Made by a program: the position numbers and the translations under genes. Shown here in pieces: positions 1 through 13,700 of a stretch of DNA of 64,000 nt. The number at the start of each line of letters is the position of its first letter. The first letter of the stretch is position 1. Below the pieces are notes generated by a model. That model was given only the letters and a program-made list of their open reading frames with translations. It did not search any database and was not told the DNA's origin. The stretch comes from Tetrahymena thermophila SB210 (taxonomy: Eukaryota > Ciliophora > Oligohymenophorea > Hymenostomatida > Tetrahymenidae), in NCBI RefSeq assembly GCF_000189635.1, contig NW_002476555.1, positions 124,001-188,000 on the forward strand, given 5' to 3'.

Positions 1-1119
1 GCATTAGGCTGAATCATCTAAGGTTTTAAGAGCTTCTTCCAGATTTTTAGATTATTCCAATTTCTCATAAACATCAAGCTTTTCTACTCCCTTACCGCCA
101 TCCTCATTATTATTTAGATTAAAAAAGTCATCAGTTTAATTATTAGGATTAGATAGTGATGCGTTATTCCCATTTACCAACCTCACTTTGAGTTCTCTAG
201 AACTTCCACATATTTTAAGATTATCCAATAACTTAACTGCTATTTAAGCTGATTCATTATCTGAATAAGTGAACTATCCACTGACTCTTTGATACTAACC
301 GCTTACTCTTTAATCCTCTTTTTTTATATTGTAATTGATGATTGTTCCTGCGCACTACATATACTCTAAAATATCTTTGTCTTCAGCTTAATTATAAATA
401 TTTCTTACTTGCACAACGTTATTCATTAAATTATTATTTGCAAAGCCTATCTGTTAACTTTAAAATAATTACTGTTACTGTTATTGCTATTGCTGTTATG
501 TTTATTGCATTCCTAACAAGTTATGCTATCCTGAAATATTATTATTATTGCTTATCATTTAATTCTATTACAGTTATTGTTATTATTGTGATATTATCAA
601 TCCTTAGCTATTATTGATGTTATTACTGCTATTCATCATTATTTATGGCTGAATAGGTATGTTGATTTGGCTATTTTAATACATATTTGGTTACTATTGA
701 GGTTGAGGTATGGTATGAGTGGGTGGAGGAGGTAGATTATTGATAGTATTATTCATACCTCTGTTCATCATATTGGGAGGATTATAGTTTTTTTGCATAT
801 TCATCATCAAATTAGGATTGCTATTGTTGATAGGAGGCTGTGAAGTATTTTAATTTTATCCAATATTGTTGCTATTAAACCCAAAATTAGAGTTAACATT
901 ATTCCCATTCTACATCATTTGCATTGTGGCTCCATAACCACCGCCACCACCTCCTCTATATTAATTGTGATGAGGAGGAGGTTAATTTGGATTAGGGTAA
1001 TTTTGAAATTCTTGATTTATCAAATTACCCCCAAATTATGACTGCTGCTAATTTTATTGCATCATATTCATTCCTTAACCTTTGGAGTTATCCTAAATAA
1101 GTATATTAAGGCTATGCAT
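1..1119 (-). CDS. RRM-type RNA-binding protein, 5' part (runs off left edge)
   Basis: Read on the minus strand with TAA/TAG as Gln from the ATG at 1119, the frame is open to the window edge, giving 373 residues. The first about 230 residues are low-complexity, rich in Gln, Asn, Pro and Gly, with runs such as YRGGGGGYG and NLPPPPTHTIPQPQQQ. From about residue 235 there is a fold typical of an RNA recognition motif: a beta strand VVQVRNIYN, a helix around EDKDILEYMQCAG, a strand TIINYNI, a strand GQFTYSDNESAQIAVKLLDNL with its helix, and a closing strand ELKVRLVNG. An acidic tail follows. The RNP aromatic residues are only partly conserved, so RNA binding is inferred from fold pattern. An RNA-processing or RNP-granule role would fit, but the exact family is not recognised. 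The frame is also open just upstream of the ATG back to a possible splice acceptor, so an upstream exon is possible. Confidence 0.75.
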
Positions 1120-3600
1120 TTTTATCTGTGTGCTTATTCTTCTTTATATTTGTAATTTAAGCTAAAATCAAAAAATAAAATGAATTCTTGATCGATTTAT
1201 GTGAATTAATTAATGCAATATTGTTTGTTTTATTACTTTGTATTACTAATTTTCTCTTAATGATAAATAGATAGATCAATCAATCAATTCCATCCCGCTC
1301 ACGCTTTATTAATTAAACATAGATAATAAGAAAAATAATATCTAATGTGTCTCTCTATAGTTTTTATTTTATTTCATATTTTTCTCAATTTTACTATTTT
1401 TATTTTCAAATTACAATAAATATTTCTTGAACTTTACATTAAAATCTACTTCAAAAAATAATTTCTAATCACTAAGCTTTTATTATTCTATTTATATTGA
1501 GCCACTAATTATTATAAATCATAATATAATAAACTTTTAAAAATAAATATTGTCAAATTAAAAACATTAAACTTGTAAGTTGCTTTAATGGTATTGTATT
1601 TTGAGTAATCTAGAATAATTAAAATTAATTTCTTCAATTAAAAAAATGGATATTGATACGGATTTAAATTAACAACTTACTATTATTTATACTGACCTAA
1701 ATTTTCTAATAAGCTAAGGCTGAATAATTTTACAAAACACTGATAAATCAACTTTTTAAACAGTTAATTAATTAGTCTTATTAACTATATAAACAATTAA
1801 AAAATTTTTATTGTAAGCACTTCAGGACAATAATGCTATTTATAATATTAATTATGATTTCATTAAATGTATATTGTTAGTCGAAAAATCCAATTTTTTT
1901 ATGTTTAATGATGCGACTATATTGATTAAACTGAAAGAATTAATGCATTCCTTTGATTAGAAAACAAATATTATAAAACTTGATTTGCTTACAATAAAAA
2001 GCTTAACAATCTTAATAAAAAATTAGTAATGAATTTTATAAAATGTTTGAAATATAAAAAATAAAGTTAATATGGAAATCAAAGCAGAAACAAATTTTAA
2101 TTAAAATTAAATAACATAACAGTAAATTTTTCTAGAAATCTTAATAAATTTTCATTTAAGAAATTGATCTAATTTTTTCTTTAAAAATATAGAAATCTCA
2201 AGTGATGAAAATAGATGTAAATTTTAAATATATTCATTTAATAGTAAAAAAAATTACTGAATTATATTTATATTTTTTAAATTTTCTATTCCTAACATAA
2301 AATGATATATTCTTACACAACTAATAGCATTTTGTTAAAGATAAAAAAATTTTTAAATATTTTGGATATTAATGTTATTTGATGGCATAAAATGAAAATA
2401 CAATAGTAAACATTTTTCAATTTCTATTGTAGACTTTGATTTTTATTAATTCTTTAGAGATGTTTAAGCTAAATAACTTATTAGTTAAGTTAATTTTTAA
2501 AAAAATATTCTTTGATTGCTAATCAATTTAATATACAATAAAATAAGTAGTGGTAAAAAAAAAATTTGCAAGTCATCTAGTTTTACTGGTGCTTCATAGA
2601 AATATTTGTTAATTTAAATTAGTTGGAGTTGATTATCAAATAAAATAAAAGCTTTAGAATCATTCAAATATTTGAAGAAACATATTGTAATTTAAATTAA
2701 ATATCTTGAAAATATTGTTCATTGATCAATTTATAAATAGATTATAGGTTGATTTCTCATTATAATTTTACAATTTTGTAAAGAAAAATTTTCAAAATTC
2801 AAAACAAATCTCTCTCTTAAATAACCTGAGAAAAATAAGTAAAAGGGGATTACATAATTAATTTTTGAAAGCCTGTTTTTTAATAAAATGTTTTCTAAAT
2901 TACAATTTTTAACAAAAATCAAAGTTCTATTTGCTATTTTTTCTTGTAAAATAAAAAAATAAAAGTTATAAATACCTTTAAATAGTTATAAAACAAACAT
3001 GTAAAGTTTATTAACAACTAATTTTGAGAATATGCTTAGATATGTTAAAAATCCATGCTTTTAAGTGCAAAACTGCGATTAGTATTTAATTAATAGATTG
3101 TGGATATAAATCAATTAAAAATTGAGAAAGAGAGAATGAATGAAATAGTTGAATATTTAAGAATTGTATATCAATAAGAATACAATAAATATATAAGCCT
3201 TATTTACAAATAAATTTATATGAATTGTTTAATATTTTCATAGGTTAGTGATTTAATTTTTAAGTAAATGAATGTATGATTTTTAATTTATTGAAGATTT
3301 ATTTAGAATTTTGTTTGATTGATCAAATGAGAAATTGTTTAGAATAAATTTTAGTATTAATATTGGTTGTTTGATAAATTTTGGATGAATGAACGAATGT
3401 GCCAGCTTTTTTATTTGGAGACACTGATTAGAGAAAGATGAGATTCTTGATTTAATAGTTAGTTAGTTATTTGAGAAATTATTTTTTTAAAATTTGTTCA
3501 AGTTTAATTTATAATATAAGTGATTGATTGTTCTAGTCTTCATAAAATATTTTGATTTGAGCCTATATTGGATGAGGTTCAAAGCATTAATATGTTTTTT
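1120..3600. other. Gene-poor AT-rich stretch
   Basis: No gene can be called with confidence. One minus-strand frame across about 1540-3600 has only a handful of TGA codons and reads as hydrophobic, Leu/Ile/Phe/Lys-rich sequence. Such sequence also arises by chance at this base composition. No RNA gene or mobile element was recognised. Confidence 0.5.
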
Positions 3601-3834
3601 TCAATAATTTTATTCTTGAGAAGATTCCAAACTGTGGAAAGAATTTATTTTTTCATTAGAGTTTTATCTTTTAAAGTTGAGGGTAATATTTCTAGTAGTC
3701 TTAACTCTCATACCAAGAATTTTAGTTTAGAAGTCTTCAATTTAATCTTCGATTTATTAGTCTTCTTCCATTTCAGACTCATAAAATTAAAAGACGATTT
3801 CAGGTTTCTTGAAGGTGGCTTAGTTGGAATTCAT
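3601..3834 (-). CDS. Small acidic hypothetical protein
   Basis: A complete minus-strand frame of 77 residues runs from the ATG at 3834 to a TGA at 3601-3603. It begins MNSNQATFKKPEIVFQF and contains a strongly charged centre (YESEMEEDQQIEDQIEDF) followed by a basic stretch (MRVKTTRNITLNFKRQ). Local GC and amino-acid variety are higher than in the surrounding spacer, which favours real coding sequence, either a small gene or an exon. No family is recognised. It lies in the same reading frame, modulo three, as the coding-like islands at 4246-6060, so it may belong to the same decayed or multi-exon locus. Open length alone proves little here, because only TGA terminates. Confidence 0.35.
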
Positions 3835-4245
3835 TTTATTTTTTAAAGATTGTTTTGTTTTTTGTGAGTTAATTTTTTATTATGTTTACTTTTTTTGTTT
3901 TTTAATTTAATTAAATTAATTAATTATATCCAAAAAGGGCTTGCCAGCTTTTGAATAATTGGATATATTATTTCTTTGAATGTCTTCTAATTGCAATTAC
4001 GCAATCAAAAGATTTTACTTTGTTATAAATTATTGCCGAAAATTTTACTAGCTAAAAATTAATTAAAAATTGTATGAATTTTGTTTGGGGAGCATAGGGG
4101 GTAATTAATTAATTAATTAATTCATAATCAATCATCAAAAGGTCATTTGATATTTAACTAACTTGCTTGATCACAACCTTTTCTAATAATAATGAATATT
4201 GAGTAACTTTAGGCTTCTGAGTCTATTCTTTCATATCAGATAAAA

Positions 4246-6060
4246 TCAAAAGTTAATAAATGCAAATATATCATCTTTTATTAGGTGAATTTTTCTGATA
4301 CTTAAAGAATACTCATCTTTTTTATAGTAAACTATCCAAATATCTGGCTCAATCAATTCAGATATAATAACATTCAAATAAACGAAAAAATAATAATCAA
4401 TATCAATTAATTTTTTTTCTCTGTCAAATATTATTTCGTTGATATAAAAGATACTTTCTAATTCATATTGAAAGGAGAATTAAAAGAGTAAACTAAAGCT
4501 AATTTATTTATTAGTATATCCAACAATTTAAATTACAGAGAATCTGACCAAGTACTCTACTAAACGATAATTGATAAATAATTATAAGCATAGAAAGGCA
4601 TTCAATTAATTTGCAGAGCAATACCAATAATAAAATACCATCATCCATCAAATGAATGATATTTTCATTAAACTTTTCTTAATTAAATTTCTCAAATATA
4701 TTGACACTTTATTTTCTTATTTATAATTTTCATAGCTTAATTTAGAGCCAGCCGCAGAGGTAGTTTGATCGATTCTGATAAATGTAGAATAAGCATGCAA
4801 ATAAATTGACTCTATATAGGATTTAAACTCTAAAAGCACTACTCAGTTATGATAAAATCCACTAAATTTCAACAACTAAATACTTTATTTAACGCAGTCT
4901 CAATTTTAGCATTTATAGATTTGAGAGAAATTCAAAAAATATTTAGCATGTGTTAAATAAATCTTTAAAAATAAAAGAATATATGAGGATCTTTAGAAAC
5001 AAATTATCTATATTGTTTTTTATTGCTTTTCAAATCAAATAAAATCTAAAATCAAATTTTACAGACTACATTTGAAATGTTTATAGTAACTTACAATAGT
5101 ATTAGCTATCCTCAAATAATTTTTCAGTAGTTTACAATACATAAATAGTAACTATTTTCAAATCATTAAATTATGTTTTTATACAAATATTCATTTAAAT
5201 TACAAAGGAATTTAGAAAAGCCTTAAAGTTAATTTGAGTTTTTATGCTTTCTTTCTAAATGTTTATATTTTCAAAACTGTAAACATGGATTATAAAAGCA
5301 TTTGCTATTATAATAATTGAGATAGATTTGTTAATAAAAATTAAAATAGCTGCAAAAGTTGGCTTTAACCTTCTTCATTTAAATCTGCTTTTTACCTCAA
5401 TTGAGATATAGCTTAAATAGCACTATCAGCGAGCTGGTTAAGTAATTTATGTTTTAACTGCACGGGTTTTATAATAAATGAATTATAAATCAAAAAATCA
5501 AATAGAATATGAGTATATTTACTAGTATTTAAATTTTCAATATAAATATATTCATTTTTATTTCCTGTAAGCTCAATGTATTAACTACTGTAAAAAATGT
5601 GGACTGTTCTAGCTTATATTGGTATAAGCATAAGTATAAATATTTCTCTATTACTATTCATTTAATCAAATATAAATACAATTATCACCTATACATTAAA
5701 TTTATACTCCTGTTTTAAAAATATTCTTTTTACAGTTGAACTAGCTATTTTTCATAGAGTTCTCATTGAAATTAATAAGCTTACAATATTTTAAATTTAG
5801 AGCTCTAAGTAAATATCACTAAAGGCATAAATTAAACCTATTCAAAAATAGACTCTACCCTCTAACAAAAAAAAAAACAAAATATAAAACTAAATAATAA
5901 TATTTATCACTGTAAACTATAATACTTTAGCTTCATTTAACAAATATATTTCAATTGCTCAAGTTTTAATAATCACAATACTATTTAGTGAGATTATGGA
6001 AAATAATTTCTTCTCCTCCTAATCGTTAGATAAAAGATTTTAAAAAATAATATAGTCATT
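4246..6060 (-). pseudogene. Coding-like relic or unresolved multi-exon gene
   Basis: Three islands on the minus strand look coding by amino-acid mix and locally higher GC, and all share one frame. Around 5190-5661 an ATG-started ORF of 156 residues contains VQLKHKLLNQLADSAIQAIS and a Leu/Gln-rich helical stretch. Around 4651-4842 there is HAYSTFIRIDQTTSAAGSK. Around 4249-4647 an ORF starts MMVFYYWYCSANQ and ends with YINEIIFDREKKLIDIDYY and DIWIVYYKK. The frame linking them is interrupted by roughly nine TGA codons, about the density expected by chance, so the whole is not a functional single exon. It is either a decayed gene or several exons whose introns I could not place. Many TAA/TAG codons at Gln-like positions argue for a nuclear rather than mitochondrial origin. 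No family is recognised. Confidence 0.4.
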
Positions 6061-7758
6061 ATCGTTGTTTGATTGTTTAAAAATAATGAATTAATTAAAA
6101 AACTGAATTGATTGTTTTTTATCAATTGATGATTGTTTACTTATTTTATTGTTGTAAAAAAATAAAAAGAAATGATGTATTTATCTTTATTTTTACACAA
6201 ATTATTTAATTACATTTAGAAATTTCTATGTTTTTTATTACTTTTCTTGCTTTTATTCATTTTGTTACCTTCATCAATTACATTATTAAATTTTAGAACA
6301 CATATCAGAAAAGACTTTAATATTTAAATAAACGTATTAATTATAATAACTTGTAACATAAGTCTTTTTAGATTCTAATTTGAAATTAGATTCTCAAAAA
6401 AATTTAAATTATTTCTTTCTTTATCGAAGCTGTCTGTAATTTATTCGGTTATGTTAACTAAATAATACCTTCATGAATATTTAATGAAATTTGAATGAAT
6501 TATTAATAAGAATATTTCTAATTAATACCCAGCCTCCTATCTATTTACTTATTTATTTTTATTTATGTATTTATCTATCTATATATTTATCAATTAATTA
6601 GTGTATTTTCTTTTTATGGTATTTGCCAAACGCTAAGTTAGATTTTATTAATCAGTTTGAAATAATATTTTTTATTTTATTGAAATAAGTTAATAAATAT
6701 TAGAATGCGTTATTTAACTTTAATTTGATTCGAAAATACAATAAAATTCTATATTAATATAAATGCTAAAAATTGCAAGAGAATAAAAAAAATTCATTAA
6801 TACTATTCTAATAAACAATATGAAGTTTAATTAAGCATAAGGGATATTGATTAGTCCTTCAAAATTGACTATTATATATTTTAGTTTTAGTAATAAGTGG
6901 AATTACTATTTTTAGAATTGGTTTATCAGTTAGAAGCACTAAATAATTATTAGATAAGGGTAAAGACACTTAATAGAAGCTTGAAAATTGAATAATAGGT
7001 AATATGCTTTGAATCTACCTTATTACTTGAATTCAATATTTAATTCTTACTTAAGTTATGGCTGTAAGTATATTTTAGCGTTGGTTTTGGACAAATATTT
7101 TGAAATATTAATGATTATCTATAAGGAAATATATATAAATACCTTGAATAATAAAAAACCTATCAAAGTGAATGGTAAAAATTGAATTAAAAGCTTTTTA
7201 ATAATCGAATAGATTTAATAAATCAATAAAATGATGCTAATTTGATTATTCTAACCAATATACACGAAGATGTGAAATTCAATTTCGCTTAAGAAATATA
7301 ACAAAACGCTTATGTTTTTTATTTATTTTGGTAAAAAAAATAAATGGCTTTTAAAAAAACTTAAATAATTAATTTAATAAGGTAAGTAATTGTAACATTA
7401 TAGACCTAATGAAATAAAAATTAATATAATTCATAAGATTTAGATTGTATAATAGAAACATACATAAATACTATAAATATTTTGAGATTTTATATATTAA
7501 CTAATCGTTAATGATGTAATTTTTTGCGTTTTTGGTTGCAAATAGATAAATACAAATATTGGTTGAATGATTAATTAATTATTTATATATTGATATTTCT
7601 CTGTTTAAATCTAATACCAATTAACTATTTATCAATTGATAAATTTTATTGGCTATTATATGTTTTACAGAGCTCTTTAGGCAAAGTAATTAGTAGCATG
7701 TTTATGCTGGATTGAATTGAATTTTTAAAAATCTTGGTAAATTTAATTTAATTTATTT
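6061..7758. other. Intergenic spacer
   Basis: About 1.7 kb of AT-rich DNA between the relic and the 3' end of the TPR gene. It contains simple TTTA/TCTA-type runs near 6540-6600 and no gene, RNA or repeat unit that I can support. Confidence 0.5.
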
Positions 7759-10700
7759 TCATTTTTAGGATATTTTTTGTATAATAGAACGAAGATTTTG
7801 TATGCTTTCAATAATTTATTTTGTTTGATGACTTTCCTTTCCATGAAATCTAATGCATTCTTGTAATGCCTATTCGTACATTTAAAGAGATTGCACGAAT
7901 TTCTAGGATACACTGAGCGAACTAGCAAGATTACACATTACTAAAATAAGCTAATTCTTAGTACTATCTTGTAATTTTAGTTCTGGATATATTTCTTATA
8001 GAGCTTTTTAATAGTAATAGATCGAACCATCAATTAATTTGAATTTTCTTAGCAAATTACCTACTTCGTTTGCAATAATGAAGCAACTTTCTTTATTTTT
8101 GTATTCATTTATAATTTCTTTTAATTTATTTTCATATAATTCATATTTTTCATTTATTTATGCTTCTAAGCACAGCTCCAATATGATTAAGATTATCTTC
8201 AAGTGCTTTATATCATAAATTTTTACACTCATTTTTTAATACATCTGCAAGACTGCTTCATATATTTCTACACTTGAATTTAGTCTATATTTAAAAATAA
8301 GTAAATGAATAAATGACTCTCTAATTGAAATCATTTATTGAAAAATCTATAAAAAACTATTTAGTTATTACCAACTTCTTTTAAGAATTGGAATGCTTTA
8401 TTACAACTAAGAAGAATAAAATTTTCAATATAATTTCAAATGTATATTTTCATTTAATTTAAAGAATTTAATATCAAATTTTAAAATATTTTTAGATGGT
8501 TGAAGTTTTTGCTTGAATGATTATTTAATTATTATATTCATAGTATTTAATTTGCAAAATTCATGGTTAATACTTTTAAATCAATAAATATATTTAATGG
8601 ATTAATTATTAGCTTTTCTTAAATTCAAGTGTAACTTGCTTAGCCTTAACTTGATTAAATCAATCAATAATTAAAGTAATGATATAAGTTTCCTATAAAT
8701 AAAGAAGAAATTTGATTTTGTAAGCTTAAAAAGTGCTATAACAATCAGATTTTAAATTCATATGCATTATTCTCAGTTAGAACGAAAGATTAAAAATAAT
8801 ATAAAATTTGAATAATAAAGAAAATTATAAAATTGGCATAAATTTGTGTGTAAATTAAATATTTATAGGTAAGTTCAAAAAACCAGTAAAGAAAACTATT
8901 TATAAAAATTTACTTTTTTTGTTTATAGTAAATCTTTGCAATAGATAGCAAACAATCAGTGGCTTATTAGCAATACTTGCCTTTAAGCTAAATGATTATG
9001 TTATACGCATCTAAAAAATTAGAAGATGCTGCTTAATATTCTTCTATTTTAACAAGGAACTTTCCTTATTCCGCTAGAAGCAATGCAATCCTTTCTTAGT
9101 ATTTGTAATCATCCAAATTTTTTAGAATTTTTATTGCATGCTGAAGCTTCTCAACTGATTCTACAAAATTGTTCTATTTGGATTTTATTTTGGCTGATTC
9201 TTCATAGATTTCAGATAGCGTAACAAAGTCTTCTTTTCTATGAATTTTAAATTGTAATTCTGAATATTTTAAAGCCTCGTCAAGTTATTTTTCAGCTTCA
9301 GACTCCTAATGGAGTAGGGTAAAGCACTATGCTTTTCTTTTGAATGCAAGAAGTATCCTGGATTTATTAAAATAGAAAAAAATTCAATTTTTAATTGATT
9401 TTGATTGAGTAAAAAATAGTAATTTATTTTCTGAAAGAATCTGATAAAACAATTTATTTATTTAATTGTATTTGGCTTTAAAGATGTAAAAGTAATGCTT
9501 ATAATTAGTACTATTTTAGATTTATTATTAGTATAATTCCTTATTTTCAAAATTTAAATTTATGTTTAAGAAGGTCTTCTATTCTAATAAATCTTGAAAT
9601 AGAATCTTAAAAAGTTAAATGATAGGCAAGCAAATAAACAAATTTAATTACAGTGATTTAAATATTTAAGATAATAAAATCTTTTCTAGAAAAAATCTAA
9701 CCATAAAATATTTAATCCTTTTACTTTACCTTAAAATATTTAGTTGCTTAATTAATATTTTGATTACAATATGTGAAAGTCTTATCAATTTATTGCAAAA
9801 TTTAATATCTTTGATAAAGATAATCTTAGTGTTAATAATTCAATTTATGTTTTTCTCTAAAAAATAATTAAAAACATAAGAAAACTAACAAGTATTTTTT
9901 GTTTTGCTTTATCTTCATTTTTAAAAATAAAATTCATGTAAATTTTTGAACCTTATTTATTTAATCTATTTGATTGCTATACGTAATTTCTCTATTTCTT
10001 ATTTAAATTTCAAATTATGATTAGAATAAATAGCAAATTTTTAAAAACTCTTTAAAGACTACATATTAAAATATAATTTGGTTAGATAGTTTGGTTATTT
10101 TATAGATTTTCATATTGCTTTTTTATGTTTATTGTTAGACATTTATGTTTTATTTTAAATTTTATCAAGTAAAGTCTACATTTTTAAATATTTTAGATTT
10201 TATCAATTAAAGTCTACATTTTTAAATATTTTAAATCATATTTGAATCTTAAAAGTCTACAATTAATTCAGCAATTAAATATTGATTATTTACTATAAAG
10301 CTATCAAAACGAATGCTTCACCATATAAATTGTTAAGAATATCTTGTAAAATGATAGTGTATGTAATATTAATCATATTATATTTATTATTATAGTTAAA
10401 TAAATAATAATAATATATTGATAAAATAATGCAGTAAATATAATTAACAGAAATCACGAAAGGTGCATTTTAAAAATAAAAGATATTTTTATGTTAAAAA
10501 AACAAAATAGCTAAGTATGATGCTTGTTGTATGGGTATTTTTAAATAAAAAAATGTTTAGTTATTGAATTGTAGGCTTTGGAGTCAAGTGCTTTATTTAT
10601 CACTAAATTACTTTAAATAAATTAAGATTCTTTAGGGATTTAGCGAGGGTTTATTGAATTAAAAACAAAATTTATATTTAAATAAGTAATATTCTTATTT

Positions 10701-13700
10701 ATTATTTTATGAAAATGTAAATAAAAATACTTTTGAGTAGTAAAGATTTTATTTAAAAAAAGAATTGAAGTTTTTTATTTTTTTATTGTTTTTTATTCGT
10801 TCTCATTCAGATATTAATTAATATTTTAGAATTAAAATAGCATTTATTGAAACTAATTTACTTTGTATTTTAATGATTTTTGAGGATTGGAATGATTTCA
10901 TTAAGATATTTTATGGCCTATTTATAGTCTTTTATTTTCATAAAGCATTAAACTAGCTTCATGACTATTTCTATTTCTTCTTGTGACTGAATTTGCTGCT
11001 TTTTAGATTCTACATCAAGCAATCCATTTTTATGTGTTCTTGTCAGATCAAGGAGTTTTTATAAAATGACTATACATTTTTCCTATTGACTCTCCTCTTC
11101 TAAAATAGAAGAAGCGTAATAATTAAATATCTTGAAGCAGTATGTTAAAATTTTTGAGTCTTCAAATCTAATTAATCATAAAAAATATATACGTTAGTTG
11201 TAATTTTCTATAAGTTAGTGAAATAATTATTTTACTTAAAATTTGTGTATTAATTGTAGAACAGTGAGCACACTCTCTGCAAATCTATTAGCCTTTAAGA
11301 ATTGTAGAGACATTCTATGAGGAGATAATACATATATCTTATTTTACAAAATTATTTATTGTTTGTTTAAAAGTGTGAGGAGTAAGTTTAAAAAATTAAT
11401 TTCAGAAAATGTATAAACATTTGTAACAATGTGTAAACTTCTCATTTATGCTCAAATGAATATCAAATTGAATTCTCAAATAAATTATGATGTTTGTTTG
11501 ATTGATTGATTGATAATAAACTAATTTTACAGATAAAAAATTAAGAAAATCTTTTTAAATAATAATTTCAAGGAGTAAATGAATCAACCAATCACATTTA
11601 ATTAAATTAAAGTATAAAATTCTATTTATGATATTGTTACAATTTATCGAATATCTTATTGATAAATTAATAAATAAATAAATTTTGTAAGATATTAGAT
11701 GTTTTTTCATCAAGTTAATAAAATATATCTTACACTTTGTGGGGATCATAGGTTGGAATATCATCACTATTTTCTTTCAAAAAGCTGTCTAGAATACGAA
11801 TAGCTTCTCTTAAATTATTTTATTCTATTAGATTAAGGGCAAGCTTCTCTTTTTCGATTATCAATTTTTACAAGTTACCATTCTGGTAGTAATCTAATCT
11901 GTTTTACATTTTTTCTTTTAAGATATTTTAAATGTGCTCTTTTTGGTCTTACTTATTTTCAGTCACTATATCATTGTAGCAATAAAAATCTTAACTTAAA
12001 TTACCTTCATTTTATCTTTCTTTTTAAGTGCTTATGTTGTTCCAACTTAGCCTTACTGAAGGATAGTCTCTCTTTTTTTGATAGTTGCTTTTAGTTTATG
12101 TGTAATGTGAATTTAAGTCAGATTTATTTCTAGTATGGTGGTGGAAATTGATCTAACTATTTTCTTTTTACAATTAAGCAGGTTAATTATTTTAGCTGAT
12201 TAAATTTTCTTGATCTTAGTTATTTTAATCTTATAAGCTGAGTAAATTTGTGGATTTTTAATTGAAATTAAATTAGTAACATTAATTAGATCTTTAGTGA
12301 CTGCATGGGTAATAAAACTAATCATTTTCAAGTTAACTTTAATAATAACAATATTTCTAGTATTCTTAATTTTAATCTTAGAAGTTATTTTAGTTTGTAA
12401 CTTCATAATTGCTATTATTTAAATTATTATTTTAGTTGACACATTGGGATTAACTTTCATCATTTTACTCACCCTTAAAATTCTTTTCTATACTCAATTG
12501 CCTTGCATTTTCTTTTATTCTCTAATTAGAGTTTTTCTCTTAAAAACTATTGATGTTTTCTTTATTATCTTAACTGAAACTTTTTGTTTATCTTTAATTA
12601 TACAACTAGTTTTTGCTCTCCTACTTATCATTTTAATTTTCATCATCTTCATCCTCTAGTGTCAGAAACGGCTTCTCTCTCTTCTGATTACTATTTATTT
12701 TTTTATGGGAATGACTTTTGTTACTTTGTTGTGTCTTTGGCAATTAACTTAAAGCAGAAATATCGTTGCATGACGACTCATAGTCTGTATTTTAAATCTT
12801 TTTCAACCTGGTTTCTCTGCTTGAATCCTACAAGTCACTATTATGAATTTTTCTTGAATCCTTATTGTCTACCTTAATCTATTCATAATCATATTCTTGG
12901 TCAGAGCTCTCTCCTTTTTAGTAGTAGCTTAGGCTTTTCGTTTGCTATTTTAGAGGAGTAATAACACTTTTTTTGTTGCTTGAATCTGATATCCTAAAGC
13001 TAGGCTGTATAATATTATTTTAATAAAAGCTATAATTTCCATTTTTTTATATTTGTAACGATTCTTCTTTCTCTAAATTGCCAATAGTATCTTCCTCCTC
13101 TTCCTATTTTACCTCTTAAATAGTTTGATTTATCTAAATACCATTGTTATCACTACTATCGTGATAACCATCAAAAGCTCTCTTTTTTTAAAATAAAATC
13201 AATTTATTTCTTTTTTCTATTTATTTAATTTAAGTTAATAATAATCGAAAGCAGGAAGATGAATCATTTAAGACAGTATTTTATTTTTTTTTATTGAGAA
13301 TACTTTAACTTGAAAAATACAATAAAATTTCAATAGTTTATTCATATTGATTTAATTCAATCTTATAAAAAAAACAAGAGATCAAATATTTTACTTTGAT
13401 ATATAAATAAAAATAATTTTAATCGCTCTAATTAATTATTTATCAAATTGAATCTTAATGATATTTAATTAGTTACTATTAAATTAAATTTGAGTTAATA
13501 GCAATTCGGTTTTTTTTAATGTTTTAATATATTTGTTTGCTAAATAACTATTGTAAAAAATTGAATTAGTTATTTTATTTTAAATTCTCATAATTAATTC
13601 TATATTAATAAATTGCTAAAAAAAAAAAAATCTAAGTTTTATTTTATAAAAATGAATATTTACTTAATTAGCCTACTCAACTGAAGAGACGTCTGAAACA

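Noticed and set aside
342-617. Plus-strand hydrophobic ORF
   Set aside because: It is the antisense shadow of the Gln/Asn-rich part of the minus-strand RRM gene; antisense of CAA/TAA/AAT repeats reads as Leu/Ile/Val.
3568-3846. 92-residue plus-strand ORF
   Set aside because: The minus strand gives a more natural charged sequence with ATG and TGA; the plus frame is Phe/Leu-rich shadow.
4246-6060. Mitochondrial insertion (TGA as Trp) as the source of the coding-like islands
   Set aside because: The same frame contains many TAA/TAG codons at Gln-like positions, and TAA would be a stop in the mitochondrial code.
7743-7928. 61-residue minus-strand standard-code ORF
   Set aside because: It overlaps the last TPR exon in another frame; the accepted frame continues through TAA/TAG and preserves TPR helices.
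12444-12877. Plus-strand hydrophobic ORFs
   Set aside because: Antisense to exon 3 of the TPR gene.
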